A stretch of DNA of 64,000 bases, from assembly GCA_029582155.1 (NCBI GenBank), contig CM055897.1, positions 15,738,482 through 15,802,481 on the forward strand, written 5' to 3'. The position numbers were made by a program, and so were the translations under genes. This document shows positions 54,428 to 64,000 of the stretch, piece by piece (the first letter of the stretch is position 1; every line of letters begins with the position of its first letter). Origin of the DNA: Panopea generosa. Taxonomy: Eukaryota > Mollusca > Bivalvia > Adapedonta > Hiatellidae. Under the pieces are notes generated by a model. That model was not told where the DNA came from, did not search any database, and worked only from the letters and a program-made list of their open reading frames with translations.

Positions 54428-54563
54428 ATGATACCTCCCAAATTAGAAATATAGCTGCATATATCCCTTTTAGGCTTGCCCCTACGGTGACTTTTTTGTC
54501 ATTTCCCACGCGAAAAGCGAGTAGGCCTAAAGGCTCAGAAGTCATTTATTTATATTTTATATA

Positions 54564-54687
54564 ATAAAACAGTTATGGACTTTTCAGCTGTGTAATATGA
54601 TGTGCTACCGCCTCGGTCAATATTCAATTTTCTGGTGCATAGCACATCATATTGCACAGCTGAAAAGTCCATAACTGTATAATATTT
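54564..54687. mobile_element. Hairpin MITE-like sequence
   Basis: 'cagttatggacttttcagct' and 'gtaatatgatgtgct' on the left are mirrored by 'agcacatcatatt' and 'agctgaaaagtccataactg' on the right, arms of about 42 bp with a 33-bp loop. No further copy is seen in the window. Confidence 0.75.
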
Positions 54688-54689
54688 CA

Positions 54690-55670
54690 TAAGTTGAAAA
54701 TATAAGCTTAACATGAAACAAGTCAGCTAAAGTGCAAGGGTTCTAAATACGCGTTGTGATAAGTGAACATTTGATAAGTGAAAAATAACACTAGTTACGG
54801 CTATATTACGTAGATAATATTTTGTAAGAATTTAGAAGATCGACACCTGTCTTACCTTGAGACTGTTAAGGACATGCAATTAACACAATGTAGGCCTAGG
54901 TTTACTAAACACACGTACTTTAACAGGTATGCCTACATTATAAAATCGTCTTAAGCTATTTCGCATTTATTATATTGGTAATTTGATAACCATTATCAAT
55001 CAATGCAATCGAACAAGCAGTATTTTATAATATATTCGTTCTTTGAAAATCGATCGAATAACGCAAAAAGCACAAAGTATGCCCCCACCAACCAGTTAAT
55101 TAGTAATAAAAAATAACGCTGATTAATGTAATTGATACTTAAGAGTTATTTTGGATCTAACCCGTGTTATTGCGCTTGTAGATTCTTTTGTGAGGCGTTT
55201 AACTTAATTATATGTGTCAATACTGGTATCACTGACGAAATCTGTTTCTTAAAAACAGGATTAGTTTATGTTACCCAAATAGTTTCGCAATTGATTCATA
55301 AAGCAGGTCGAACACGTGGCTTAAGTGATTGTATATCGAGGCCCGAACAATTGAAGGGATAGGTTTGTTTTATGACATGAATTCAGCAAAATAATAGCTA
55401 TAGCAAATTAGGATAACTTTACACTATAATGTATTCTTTGCTGTACATGCATTGCGAGTATGTCACATATGGGCTTATTATGTCCAACATATAAAATATA
55501 TTATATATGCCATCTAGTAAAGGCAAACCTAAAATGCACACGTATGACTCTATGTAGAACCACGCTTCTTCCGCAAGCAACTGGTTAACTGTCTCACATA
55601 CGGTTTTCAAACCGAGCTAGGCCCGAACCACCCACGACTTTAGAGATGACCATTTAAGTATATGTTATAT
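54690..55670. other. No gene seen; SINE-tail fragment at 55550-55640
   Basis: AT-rich. 'gtagaaccacgcttcttccg' at 55553 matches the SINE-tail family. A 76-codon frame at 55132 has no motif. Confidence 0.4.
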
Positions 55671-55675
55671 ATCAT

Positions 55676-55800
55676 GGTTATAGAGATGTTTTAACAGTTT
55701 AATTTTCGAATGAGTGGAGCGTAGCAGAACAAAATGGGACAGTTAATCTGTTAAACATCTCTATATCCCCGTGGGGATTCGAGCCCGGGTCACCTGTGCG
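55676..55800 (-). mobile_element. Small inverted-repeat element with tRNA-like end
   Basis: 'tatagagatgttttaacag' (55680) is mirrored by 'ctgttaaacatctctata' (55748). Adjacent on the minus strand is 'acccgggctcgaatcccc', similar to a B box and acceptor end. Confidence 0.5.
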
Positions 55801-57115
55801 ACTTTCGCGAAAAGAATACGTAATTAATCAAATATTAAATAACAAAATTAGAAAGTATCTAAAATAGTTCCAGGCTAGCTGGTTTGGATCTCCAAATTAA
55901 ATTAGAATAATCGGCGATTCGGAACTAAACTGTGGAACTTTTCCCGTGCGTCCTTCCGTTTTGAAAGTTGTTACCATTTATAGAAGATCTAGTCTACAAA
56001 GTTTTGAAATGCGACTACTAAACATAGGTCAAATGGCCAGGTAAAACGAGTCATATTCACGACTAATCTTGAGTAACCTATATGAGATTTAGAAATGGAA
56101 ATGCGCTACTATACGGTGTATGACTATCGCTTAACACAAAACGTCACCCAACCGCCACTTACGCACCCACGCACGCACAAACTCGAGCTTTTAAACACAG
56201 TGAAATCATAGTTAGGCTTCAATCCTGTAACCTGAATCCTCCCTTAGTAACGATGAATTACCAGATGTTTTTTTGTCATTAAAATATAGCTTCGGAACTC
56301 CTTCACTCTGATTGAGCCTTGGGCACCCCGTTCTGGCTCACAAGGATGATAAAAAATCTGTTTCTTTGTCAATTTTAAGTAATTGTTGGACATAACCTGC
56401 CCTGAGGTCTGAACACCCCCTGAAAAACAACGAATAACGTTTCGTTTTACCTCAAGTAAGGTCACGGAACTACTTTTAACACACTTAAATCACGATTTGA
56501 CAGTGTGACTATTTTCGAAAACATAAACCCACACATCGCCTGGGCATGCTTATAGTGATTATCTCAGCATTTCTTTGTTAATCTCAAGTGTTCAAATTCA
56601 TACACTTGATATGATCTTCGATCATGATCCTTTTTTTACCCCTAGACCACCGCTGCGGTATAGACTAGATAGTCATTGCAAGAGTAGTGTAGACAATTAT
56701 ATTATATTAATTGTTTTTTTATTTAAACTGGAAACGAGCCAGCTGAATAGAAACTATGATTAAGGACATTTGTTATGTAAAGCCAACGTTGTAAACAAAT
56801 GCTTAATTACAACTGTTCATTTGAATATGTCTAACGTATAATTCATTATTCCTATTTCCCAATTCCATATGATTAGTTCAAAATTCTTAATGCCAAAATG
56901 CCGGATTCTTAATGCAATTTTTATCATTTGTATACAATGTCTATCAATTTTCTTAGTTTACGCCAAATTATAAATCATATATTTTTAAATAAAAAATGCT
57001 TATAAATTATGTTTATTATAATTACTTAACTCTTAATTCTTTATACGTAATGTGCAATTCTATGCCAATTGCTATTTTTTTTTAAATAAAACTCGCCAAG
57101 AATTGTGGGATGCAA
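55801..57115. other. No gene seen
   Basis: AT-rich intergenic DNA without a supported feature. Confidence 0.45.
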
Positions 57116-57124
57116 GAATCTTAG

Positions 57125-58455
57125 CTAAATTTAATCGGAATTTGGGATTTGTATAGAAGTTGTGGATAGTGTAGAGCATGGTTTGGCGGGATATGTATAG
57201 GGTTGGGTGGGGTGTGTAAAACAAAAATTTGGCGGGATATGTTTAGGGTTGGTTGGGGAGTGTAGAACAGAAATTTGGCGGGATATGTATTGTGTTGGTT
57301 GGGGAGTGTAGAACAGAAATTTGGCGGGATATGTATAGGGTTGGTTGAGGAGTGTAAAACAGAAATTTGGCGGGATATGTATTGTGTTGGTTGGGGAGTG
57401 TAGAACAGAAATTTGGCGGGATATGTATAGGGTTGGTTGAGGAGTGTAGAACAGAAATTTGGCGGGATATGTAGAGGGTTGGTTGGGGAGTGTAGAACAT
57501 AAATTTGGCGGGATATGTATAGGGTTGGGTGGGGAGTGTAGAGCAGAAATTTGGTGGGATATCTATAGGGTTGGGTGGAGAGTATAGAACAGAAATTTGA
57601 TGAATATGTATAGGGTTGGTTGGGGAGTGTAGAACAGAAATTTGGCGGGATATATATAGGGTTGGGTTGGGAGTGTAGAACATAAATTTGGCGGGATATG
57701 TATAGGGTTGGGTGGGGAGTGTAGAGCAGAAATTTGATGGAATATGTATAGGGTTTGTTGTGGAGTGTAGAACAGAAATTTGGCGGGATATGTATAGGGT
57801 TGGTTTGGGAGTATAGAACAGAAATTTGGCGGGATATATATAGGGTTGGGTAGGGAGTGTAGAACAGAAATTTGACGGGATATGTATAGGGTTGGGTGGA
57901 GACTGTAGAACAGAAATATGGCGGGATATGTATAGGGTTAGGTGGGGAGTGTAGAGCATGGTTTGGCAATATATGTATATGGTTGGATGGGGAGTGTAGA
58001 ACAGAAATTTGATGGAATATGTATAGGGTTGGTTGGGGAGTGTAGAACAGAAATTTGGCGGGATATATATAGGGTTGGCTAGGGAGTGTAGAACAGAAAT
58101 TTGACGGGATATGTATAGGGTTGGGTGGGGAGTGTAGAGCATGGTTTGGCGGGATATGTATAGGATTGGTCGGGGAGTGTAGAACAGAAATTTGGCGGGA
58201 TATGTATAGGGTTAGATTGAAAGTGTAGAACAGAAATATGGCGGGATATGTATAGCGTTTGGTGGGGAGTGTAGAGCATGGTTTGGCTGGATATGTATAC
58301 GGTTGGGTGGGAAGTGTAGAACAGAAATTTGGCAGGATATGTATAAGGTTGGGTGATAATATAGAGCACAGTTTGGCGAGATAGGTCATGGATTGGGTGG
58401 AGAATGTAGAGCAGAGTTTGCGGGATATATCTAGGATTGGGTGGAGAGTTTAAAT
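57125..58455. repeat. 46-bp G-rich minisatellite
   Basis: About 29 units of 46 bp built from 'gtgtagaacagaaatttgg', 'cgggatatgtataggg' and 'ttggttgggga' words; spacing is exact (57261 to 57307). The plus strand is G-rich with several G runs per unit. Minus-strand open frames of 422 and 299 codons are produced by the stop-free unit and cycle phase because 46 is not a multiple of three. Confidence 0.95.
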
Positions 58456-58825
58456 AGTTAAATAACTCTGTTATTTTGTTACAGATTTTAATGCAATTAG
58501 ACTTTTACATATTTTTTCTAACAATTCAAGTTTATATTTTCCTTTTTCAATGATTTCACTTGATCAGATTTGTAACAGATGTTTAGATGTCCTTTTAAGT
58601 TTATGTCCCATCCTCTGAGTTAAGGTTTGTATCACTACCTCTCGTTTTGTACATATAGACCTGAACTCATGCTTAATCTAAGAAAAGTTTCCATTAATAC
58701 ATTTCTGTCTTCCTTTTTCAACATATCAAAAGATTCTGTATAGCAGATTGATGCAGTGTCATCTTCATCCAAATCCTCGTTTAAGCAGCTTTTCCATGTG
58801 GTGGGAAGTCAAAAGTGAAAATTAT
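58456..58825. other. No gene seen
   Basis: AT-rich spacer between two minisatellites. Confidence 0.5.
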
Positions 58826-58827
58826 CT

Positions 58828-60415
58828 GCAAAAACAAAACACAGACATTATACGTCAAATGTGTAAATAAACACAGACATTATATGTCAAATTTGTAAAT
58901 AAACACAGACATTGTATGTCAAATGTGTAAATAAACACAGACATTATAATGTCAAATGTGTAAATAAACACAGACATTATAACGTCAAATGTGTAAATAA
59001 ACAGACATTATACATCAAATATGTAAATAAAGTCTGATGTTATAACGTCAAATGTGTAAATAAACACAGACGCTATAACGTCAGATGTGTTAATAAACAA
59101 AGACATTTTAACGTCAAATATGTAAATAAACATAGACATTATACGTCAAATATGTAAATAAACACAGACATTATACGTCAAATGTGTTAATAAACAAAGA
59201 CATTTTAACGTCAAATATGTAAATAAACACAGACATTATACGTCAAATATGTAAATAAACAAAGACATTTTAACGTCAAATATGTAAATAAACACAGACA
59301 TCATACGTCAAATATGTATATAAACACAGACATTATACGTCAAATTTGTAAATAAACAGACACTATAACGTCAAATGTGTAAATAAACACAGACATTATA
59401 CATCAAATGTGTAAATAAACTCAGATGTTATACATCAAATGTGTAAATAAAGTCGGACGTTATAATGTCGAATGTGTAAATAAACTCAGACATTATAGGT
59501 CAAATGTATAAATAAACACAGACATTATACGTCAAATTTGTAAATTAACAGATATTATACGTCAAATGTATAAATAAAGTCGGAGGTTATAACGTCAAAT
59601 ATGTAAATAAACACAGACCTTATACGCCAAATATGTAAATAAACACAGACATTATAATGTCAAATATGTTAATAAACAAAGACATTTTAACATCAAATAT
59701 GTAAATAAAAACAGGCATTATACATCAAATATGTAAATAAACACAGACATTATACGGACATTATACGTCAAATGTGTAAATAAACACAGACATTATACGT
59801 CAAATGTATAAATAAATACAGACATTATAACTTCAAATGTGTTAATAAACAAAGACATTATAACATCAAATGTGTAAATAAACTCAGATGTTATAACATC
59901 AAAAGTGTAAAAACAACACAGACATTATAATGTCAAATGTGTAAATTAACTCTTTGTTATAATGTCAAATGTGTAAAAAAACTCAGACGTTATAATGTCA
60001 AATGTGTAAATAAACACAGACATTATAACATCAAATATGTAAATAAACACAAACATCATAACGTCAAATGTGTAAATTAACTCTTTGTTATAATGTCAAA
60101 TGTGTAAATAAACTCATCTGTTATAGTTCAAATGTGTAAATAAACAGACATTAAAAACACCAAATGTGCAAATAAATACAGATGGCAAAACTTCAAATGT
60201 GTAAAAGAACTCAGACATTATAAAGTCAAATGTGTAAATAAACTCAGACATTATAACGACAAATGTGTAAATAAACACAGATATTATAATATCAAATGTG
60301 CAAATAAACACAGACGGTATAACGTCAAATGTGCAAATAAACACAGACATTATAACATCAAATGTGCAAATAAACACAGATGGTATAACATCGAAGGTGA
60401 AAATATACACAGGAA
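58828..60415. repeat. 32-34-bp minisatellite, ~1.6 kb
   Basis: About 48 units with 'acagacattatacgtcaaat' and 'gtgtaaataaac' words. Variant units ('gacattttaacgtc', 'tctttgttataatgtc') recur at intervals and indicate multi-unit duplications. Confidence 0.95.
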
Positions 60416-60639
60416 TTGAATAAATACAGTTTATTGTCCTTAATTATAACTAAATGGATTCATATTCAGTCCTACTAAACTACTTGCACCTTCGAACCAA
60501 CAACAATCATTCCAGGCACACATGTTTTATACTTTTGCCACTCCAGAAGAAGCTGGCCACCATGTTGACCAAGAACTGTTTTGTCTAGTCTCTGACATAT
60601 TCTGGGTGCACCACTATTCTCTTCCCGCAAAGGGTTTTC

Positions 60640-61500
60640 TGTAAACTGCTTCAGCTGAAATCGTACAAGGTTGTCTCATAAGTGCTTCAGCTGAAATGGT
60701 ACAAGGTGGTCTCATAAGTGCTTCAGCTGAAATAATACAAGGTTGTCTCGGAAGTGCTTCAGCTGAAATAATACAAGGTTGTCTTGGAAGTGCTTCGGCT
60801 GAAATAATACTAGGTTGTCTTGGAAGTGCTTCAGCTGAAATAGTACAAGGTTGTCTTGGAAGTGCTTCAGCTGAAATAGTACAAGGTTGTCTTGGAAGTG
60901 CTTCGGCTGAAACAGTACAAGGTTGTCTTGGAAGTGCTTCGGCTGAAATAATACAAGGTTGTCTTGGAAGGGCTTCAGCTGAAATAGTACAAGGTTGTTT
61001 TGGAAGTGCTTCGGCTGAAATATTACAAGGTTGTCTTGTAAGTGTTTCAGCTGAAATAATACTAGGTTGTCCTGGAAGTGCTTCGGCTGAAATAGTACAA
61101 GGCTGTCTTGGAAGTGCTTTGGCTGAAATAGTACAAGTTTGTATTGGAAGTGCTTCAGCTGAAATAATACTAGGTTGTCCTGGAAGTGCTTCGGCTGAAA
61201 TAGTACTAGTTTGTATTGGAAGTGCTTCGGCTGAAATAATACTAGGTTGTCTCGGAAGTGCTTTTGCTGAAATAGTACAAGTTTGTATTGGAAGTGCTTC
61301 GGCTGAAATAATACTAAGTTGTCTCGGAAGTGCTTCGGCTGAAATAATACAAGGTTGTCTTGGAAGTGCTTCGGCTGAAATAATACTAGGTTGTCTTGGA
61401 AGTGCTTCAGCTAAATAGTACAAGGTTGTCTCAGAAGTGCTTCAGCTGAAATATTACAAGTATGTCTTGGAAGTGCGTTGGCTGACACAGTGCTAAGTTG
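60640..61500. repeat. 36-bp minisatellite open on both strands
   Basis: About 23 units of 36 bp carry 'gcttcagctgaaataataca' and 'aggttgtctcggaagt' words. Because 36 is a multiple of three, the plus strand reads a 12-residue repeat of the type SASAEIVQGCLG over 240 codons, and the minus strand SAEALPRQPCTI over 269 codons. There are no splice signals or flanking coding sequence that I can support, so I annotate a repeat. Some substitutions are at positions silent in one reading, but the data are insufficient to claim selection. Confidence 0.9.
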
Positions 61501-61660
61501 TATTGACTTACAAACTTGTCTGTTTCAATCAACAAGTGACACCTATTTCTAACATTACAACAAGCAGACACTTTTACTTTACTAACTATTTAATCAACAA
61601 GTGACACTTATTTGTTATGTAGATATTAAATCATCAATAGTGTATTGCAAGCACTACTTA
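61501..61660. other. No feature beyond a short direct repeat
   Basis: 'aatcaacaagtgacac' occurs twice (61528 and 61591). Confidence 0.5.
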
Positions 61661-61664
61661 AGTA

Positions 61665-62335
61665 CCCAACTGGTTGTCCAATTTGGCTGCCACAGCAACC
61701 AAAATTTTTGTCAGGTTGAAAAAGTAATAAAATGATGTTTCTGATCTCCTTGTTGCCTTCAATCCACATGCTGAGTTTCAGAAATGTAGCTGAGAAACCT
61801 TTGTTTAGTAATCTTCCAGCCGGATGCACAGACACCCCCAAAACCTCCAGGCTTCTGTTTCACCAATATTTTACATAAATTTAACTAAGTTTTGACTTTT
61901 ATATCATCAATATCATTGAAACAATATGCTGTTTTAATGAAAGCAGTCTAAAATCATGATCACCTGGTTGCTTTTCTTCGATTTAAGATTTTAAATATTA
62001 AAGTATATGTTAATGAGACAGGAGTCTGGTTGTATCTGTAATTTAACCTCCTTTTTAGCCAAAGTAACCACATTTTTTGTCTGACAGAAAAAATAAAAAG
62101 AGCTACATTTTATTCTTATTTCCCTCTAATCCAAATCGAAAAATTTCACAAAATGTAGCTTTTTGTGTAACCAATGGATCCAGATTGTATCTGTAAGGTT
62201 ACCAATTTTTTTGCCTTAGCAACCACAGATTTTGTCAGACTGTAAAAAATAAAATGACCTGCATTATCACCTAATTGCCTCTATATGCATGCAAAGTTTC
62301 ACAAACCAAGCTTGGATACTTTAAAAGTAATTTCT
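61665..62335. repeat. Three-copy dispersed/tandem repeat with 'gcc..agcaacc' core
   Basis: Related segments start at about 61670, 62045 and 62195, each with a 'gcc(a/t)...g(c/t)aacca' core, then 'ttttgtcag.(t)tg', 'aataaaatga', and a 'gcatg..aagtttca' segment. The core resembles the palindromic X-box type sequence (GTTGCC..AGCAAC), though none of the copies is perfect. Likely an old non-autonomous repeat. Confidence 0.5.
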
Positions 62336-63925
62336 GCAGCCCAACACACAAACAGACGAATGCTGACAGAAGATTAACAAGCAGACAAGTTTGTAATCCA
62401 AGATATTAATCCATAGAGGGCAAAGTCACCTTTAAAAATGCTACATGTTTTTGAGTAGTACCACACAACTAAGGACCAAATTTGGTAACTAAGTCAAACA
62501 GTTTTTGAGAAACAAGAGCTAAATGCATACATGTAAACGTAAAGGTAAATTGTAGATGCCGATGAAAAAAACAACTTTGCCCATTTTTCTTCTTCAAAAA
62601 GGCACATTAAAAATTTAACAGCAAAAAATTTCAAAACCTATGTAGTAAGTCCTGTACACATGGGTACTGGGTAGTTTGGATTCATTTTTGTATTTAGCCT
62701 CACTTACGTTTTGTATGGAATAATGCACACCACTACTAAATATCTTTCATGTTTCATGCACAAAAAAACTTCAAATACTTACACATGCTTGAGACTCTGT
62801 TAAAGGTTTTTGTCTCTACATTCCATTTTGAAGTTGCTTGAATGTTAGGACAGCAACTACATGAAGATCGACTAGTATCGTGGAACACACATATTGTTTC
62901 AGATATTAACTAGCTAGGTTTTCCACTCTCGATATACAAACAGACTTAATTGTTTATGTTGATACTCAAAGCACAAAGTCATGAATTAATTACCTAAACA
63001 ATGGACAACACAGCTTCTGTATTATTTTCCATAACAATATACTTTCCATTTTTACATTCAATTTTCAAATCTGGATAGGATGTAATGTCTATTCCTTTAA
63101 TTGACTTGCTTTGTGTGTATAACGTGCCATTTCTGTTAAATATAATAATATAATCTACTTACAAACATACAGGTGGTTTATATAATAAGGACAATATTCA
63201 AATGTCCAATCATTATTAAATTGAATAATTATTCATGTAGTTAAGTACACAGGCAACTGTATTAAAAATTGAAGATGCCCAAGCTGTAAGCTTTGATAAA
63301 ATAATTAAAGTATAATTAAAGGGAAATAACTGCTTTAAAATCCATGGAGCAGAATGTGATGACAATAAATACAACTATAACAATTCAGTTGAATAGGAGG
63401 TAGAGCTAGGTCAAGATTAACTGTTAATAAAAAACAGCAATAACTGCATCATGTTAAGTTGATATACTTGAAATAGCCCAACAAGACTTCTTACTGAAAC
63501 TCCCTAGCAAGTTTAGCAAAATTCAGTTGATAAATTAAGGATGAATACTTCAGACAAAGTATGACGGAAATTTGTATGGGCAAGAGCAACTTTATATCAC
63601 TTCACCACCCCTTTATAAATGATGGCAGCATATAAACTGCTACAAAGTACAACAAAAAAAAACAACATTAAACTACTGTTTGTTAAAATCACAACCAACC
63701 TTTTTCAAGCTGAAACTGTTTGAATATCAATCATGATCAATCATCAGAACATCACTTTGGTCAAGTTCTATTTTTGGCGACATTTTAAACATTTGAATAG
63801 TTGAAATATACTTCATTTCAAGTTTACAATTGTATAGTGACGATATACAATACACCGACATTTTAAAGGACTGTAATGCCTGTGGAGAAGTCTGTTACTG
63901 GGTATAATTTTCTTTGAAAATAAAG
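62336..63925. other. No gene seen
   Basis: AT-rich DNA. I found no open frame, splice pair or repeat that I can support. Confidence 0.4.
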
Positions 63926-63928
63926 GTT

Positions 63929-64000
63929 CCTCCATGGCTGAGTGGTCTCAGATGCTGTCGTCTGATGACAACTTCACCTTTATATGCTGTGGTAGCAAGT
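63929..64000 (+). mobile_element. tRNA-like SINE head cut by the window edge
   Basis: 'cctccatggctgagtggtct' has A-box character (Leu/Ser-like 'tggctgagtggt'), followed by an anticodon-like arm 'gtcgtctgatgac'. The B box would lie beyond the end of the window, so a real tRNA gene and a SINE cannot be told apart. Confidence 0.4.

Noticed and set aside
57121-58389. 422-codon open frame on the minus strand
   Set aside because: It translates a 46-bp tandem repeat; 46 is not a multiple of three, so the peptide cycles through three phases, which is not the behaviour of a repeat protein.
60614-61423. 269-codon minus-strand frame and overlapping 240-codon plus-strand frame as genes
   Set aside because: Both follow from a 36-bp repeat. 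No flanking coding sequence or splice sites support either; kept only as a finding.

Overview
This is eukaryotic, animal-type genomic DNA: AT-rich, intron-containing genes with GT-AG splice sites, very dense in tandem arrays, SINEs, LINE fossils and inverted-repeat elements, and without any prokaryotic organisation. An IFI44-like GTPase gene, tRNA-derived SINEs with CAA or CAAT tails, and SINE-tail motifs I associate with bivalves make a bivalve mollusc the best guess. The species cannot be read from the window.

Two protein-coding genes can be assembled exon by exon, with every splice phase agreeing. On the minus strand, 15415 to 6783, a five-exon gene encodes a 397-residue P-loop GTPase of the IFI44-like type with G1, G3 and G4 motifs and a C-terminal membrane tail. 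On the plus strand, 25043 to 34930, a five-exon gene encodes a 490-residue protein with two membrane segments, a long coiled coil between them and a C-terminal alpha/beta-looking domain that I do not recognise. The two genes are divergent, about 9.6 kb apart. Their introns carry a full-length dead mariner transposase, minisatellites and SINEs.

Layout: 1-1370 degenerate 30-bp repeats; 1.7-6.5 kb SINE pieces, a Jockey-like fossil and plain AT-rich DNA; 6.8-15.4 kb GTPase gene; 16.5-24.6 kb SINE fragments, a 51-bp array, a Tc1-like fossil and a 38-bp array; 25.0-34.9 kb coiled-coil gene, with a 3-kb array of 46-bp units in intron 2; 36.1-37.7 kb broken LINE; 37.96-38.73 kb foldback element; 40.7-41.2 kb two adjacent MITEs; 41.4-53.3 kb a region bounded by terminal inverted repeats and an exact 6-bp direct repeat, which looks like one 11.9-kb non-autonomous element and contains a satellite with 1.36-kb units; 53.8-54.4 kb an inverted LINE fossil; 57.1-61.5 kb three more minisatellites, one with strong G-quadruplex potential; 61.5-64 kb plain DNA ending in a tRNA-like SINE head.

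Most long open frames in the window (up to 654 codons) are by-products of tandem repeats without stop codons and are not annotated as genes. The sequences of greatest interest are the unrecognised coiled-coil membrane protein, the TIR/TSD-bounded 11.9-kb element, and a 470-bp repeat that twice sits beside a tandem array.
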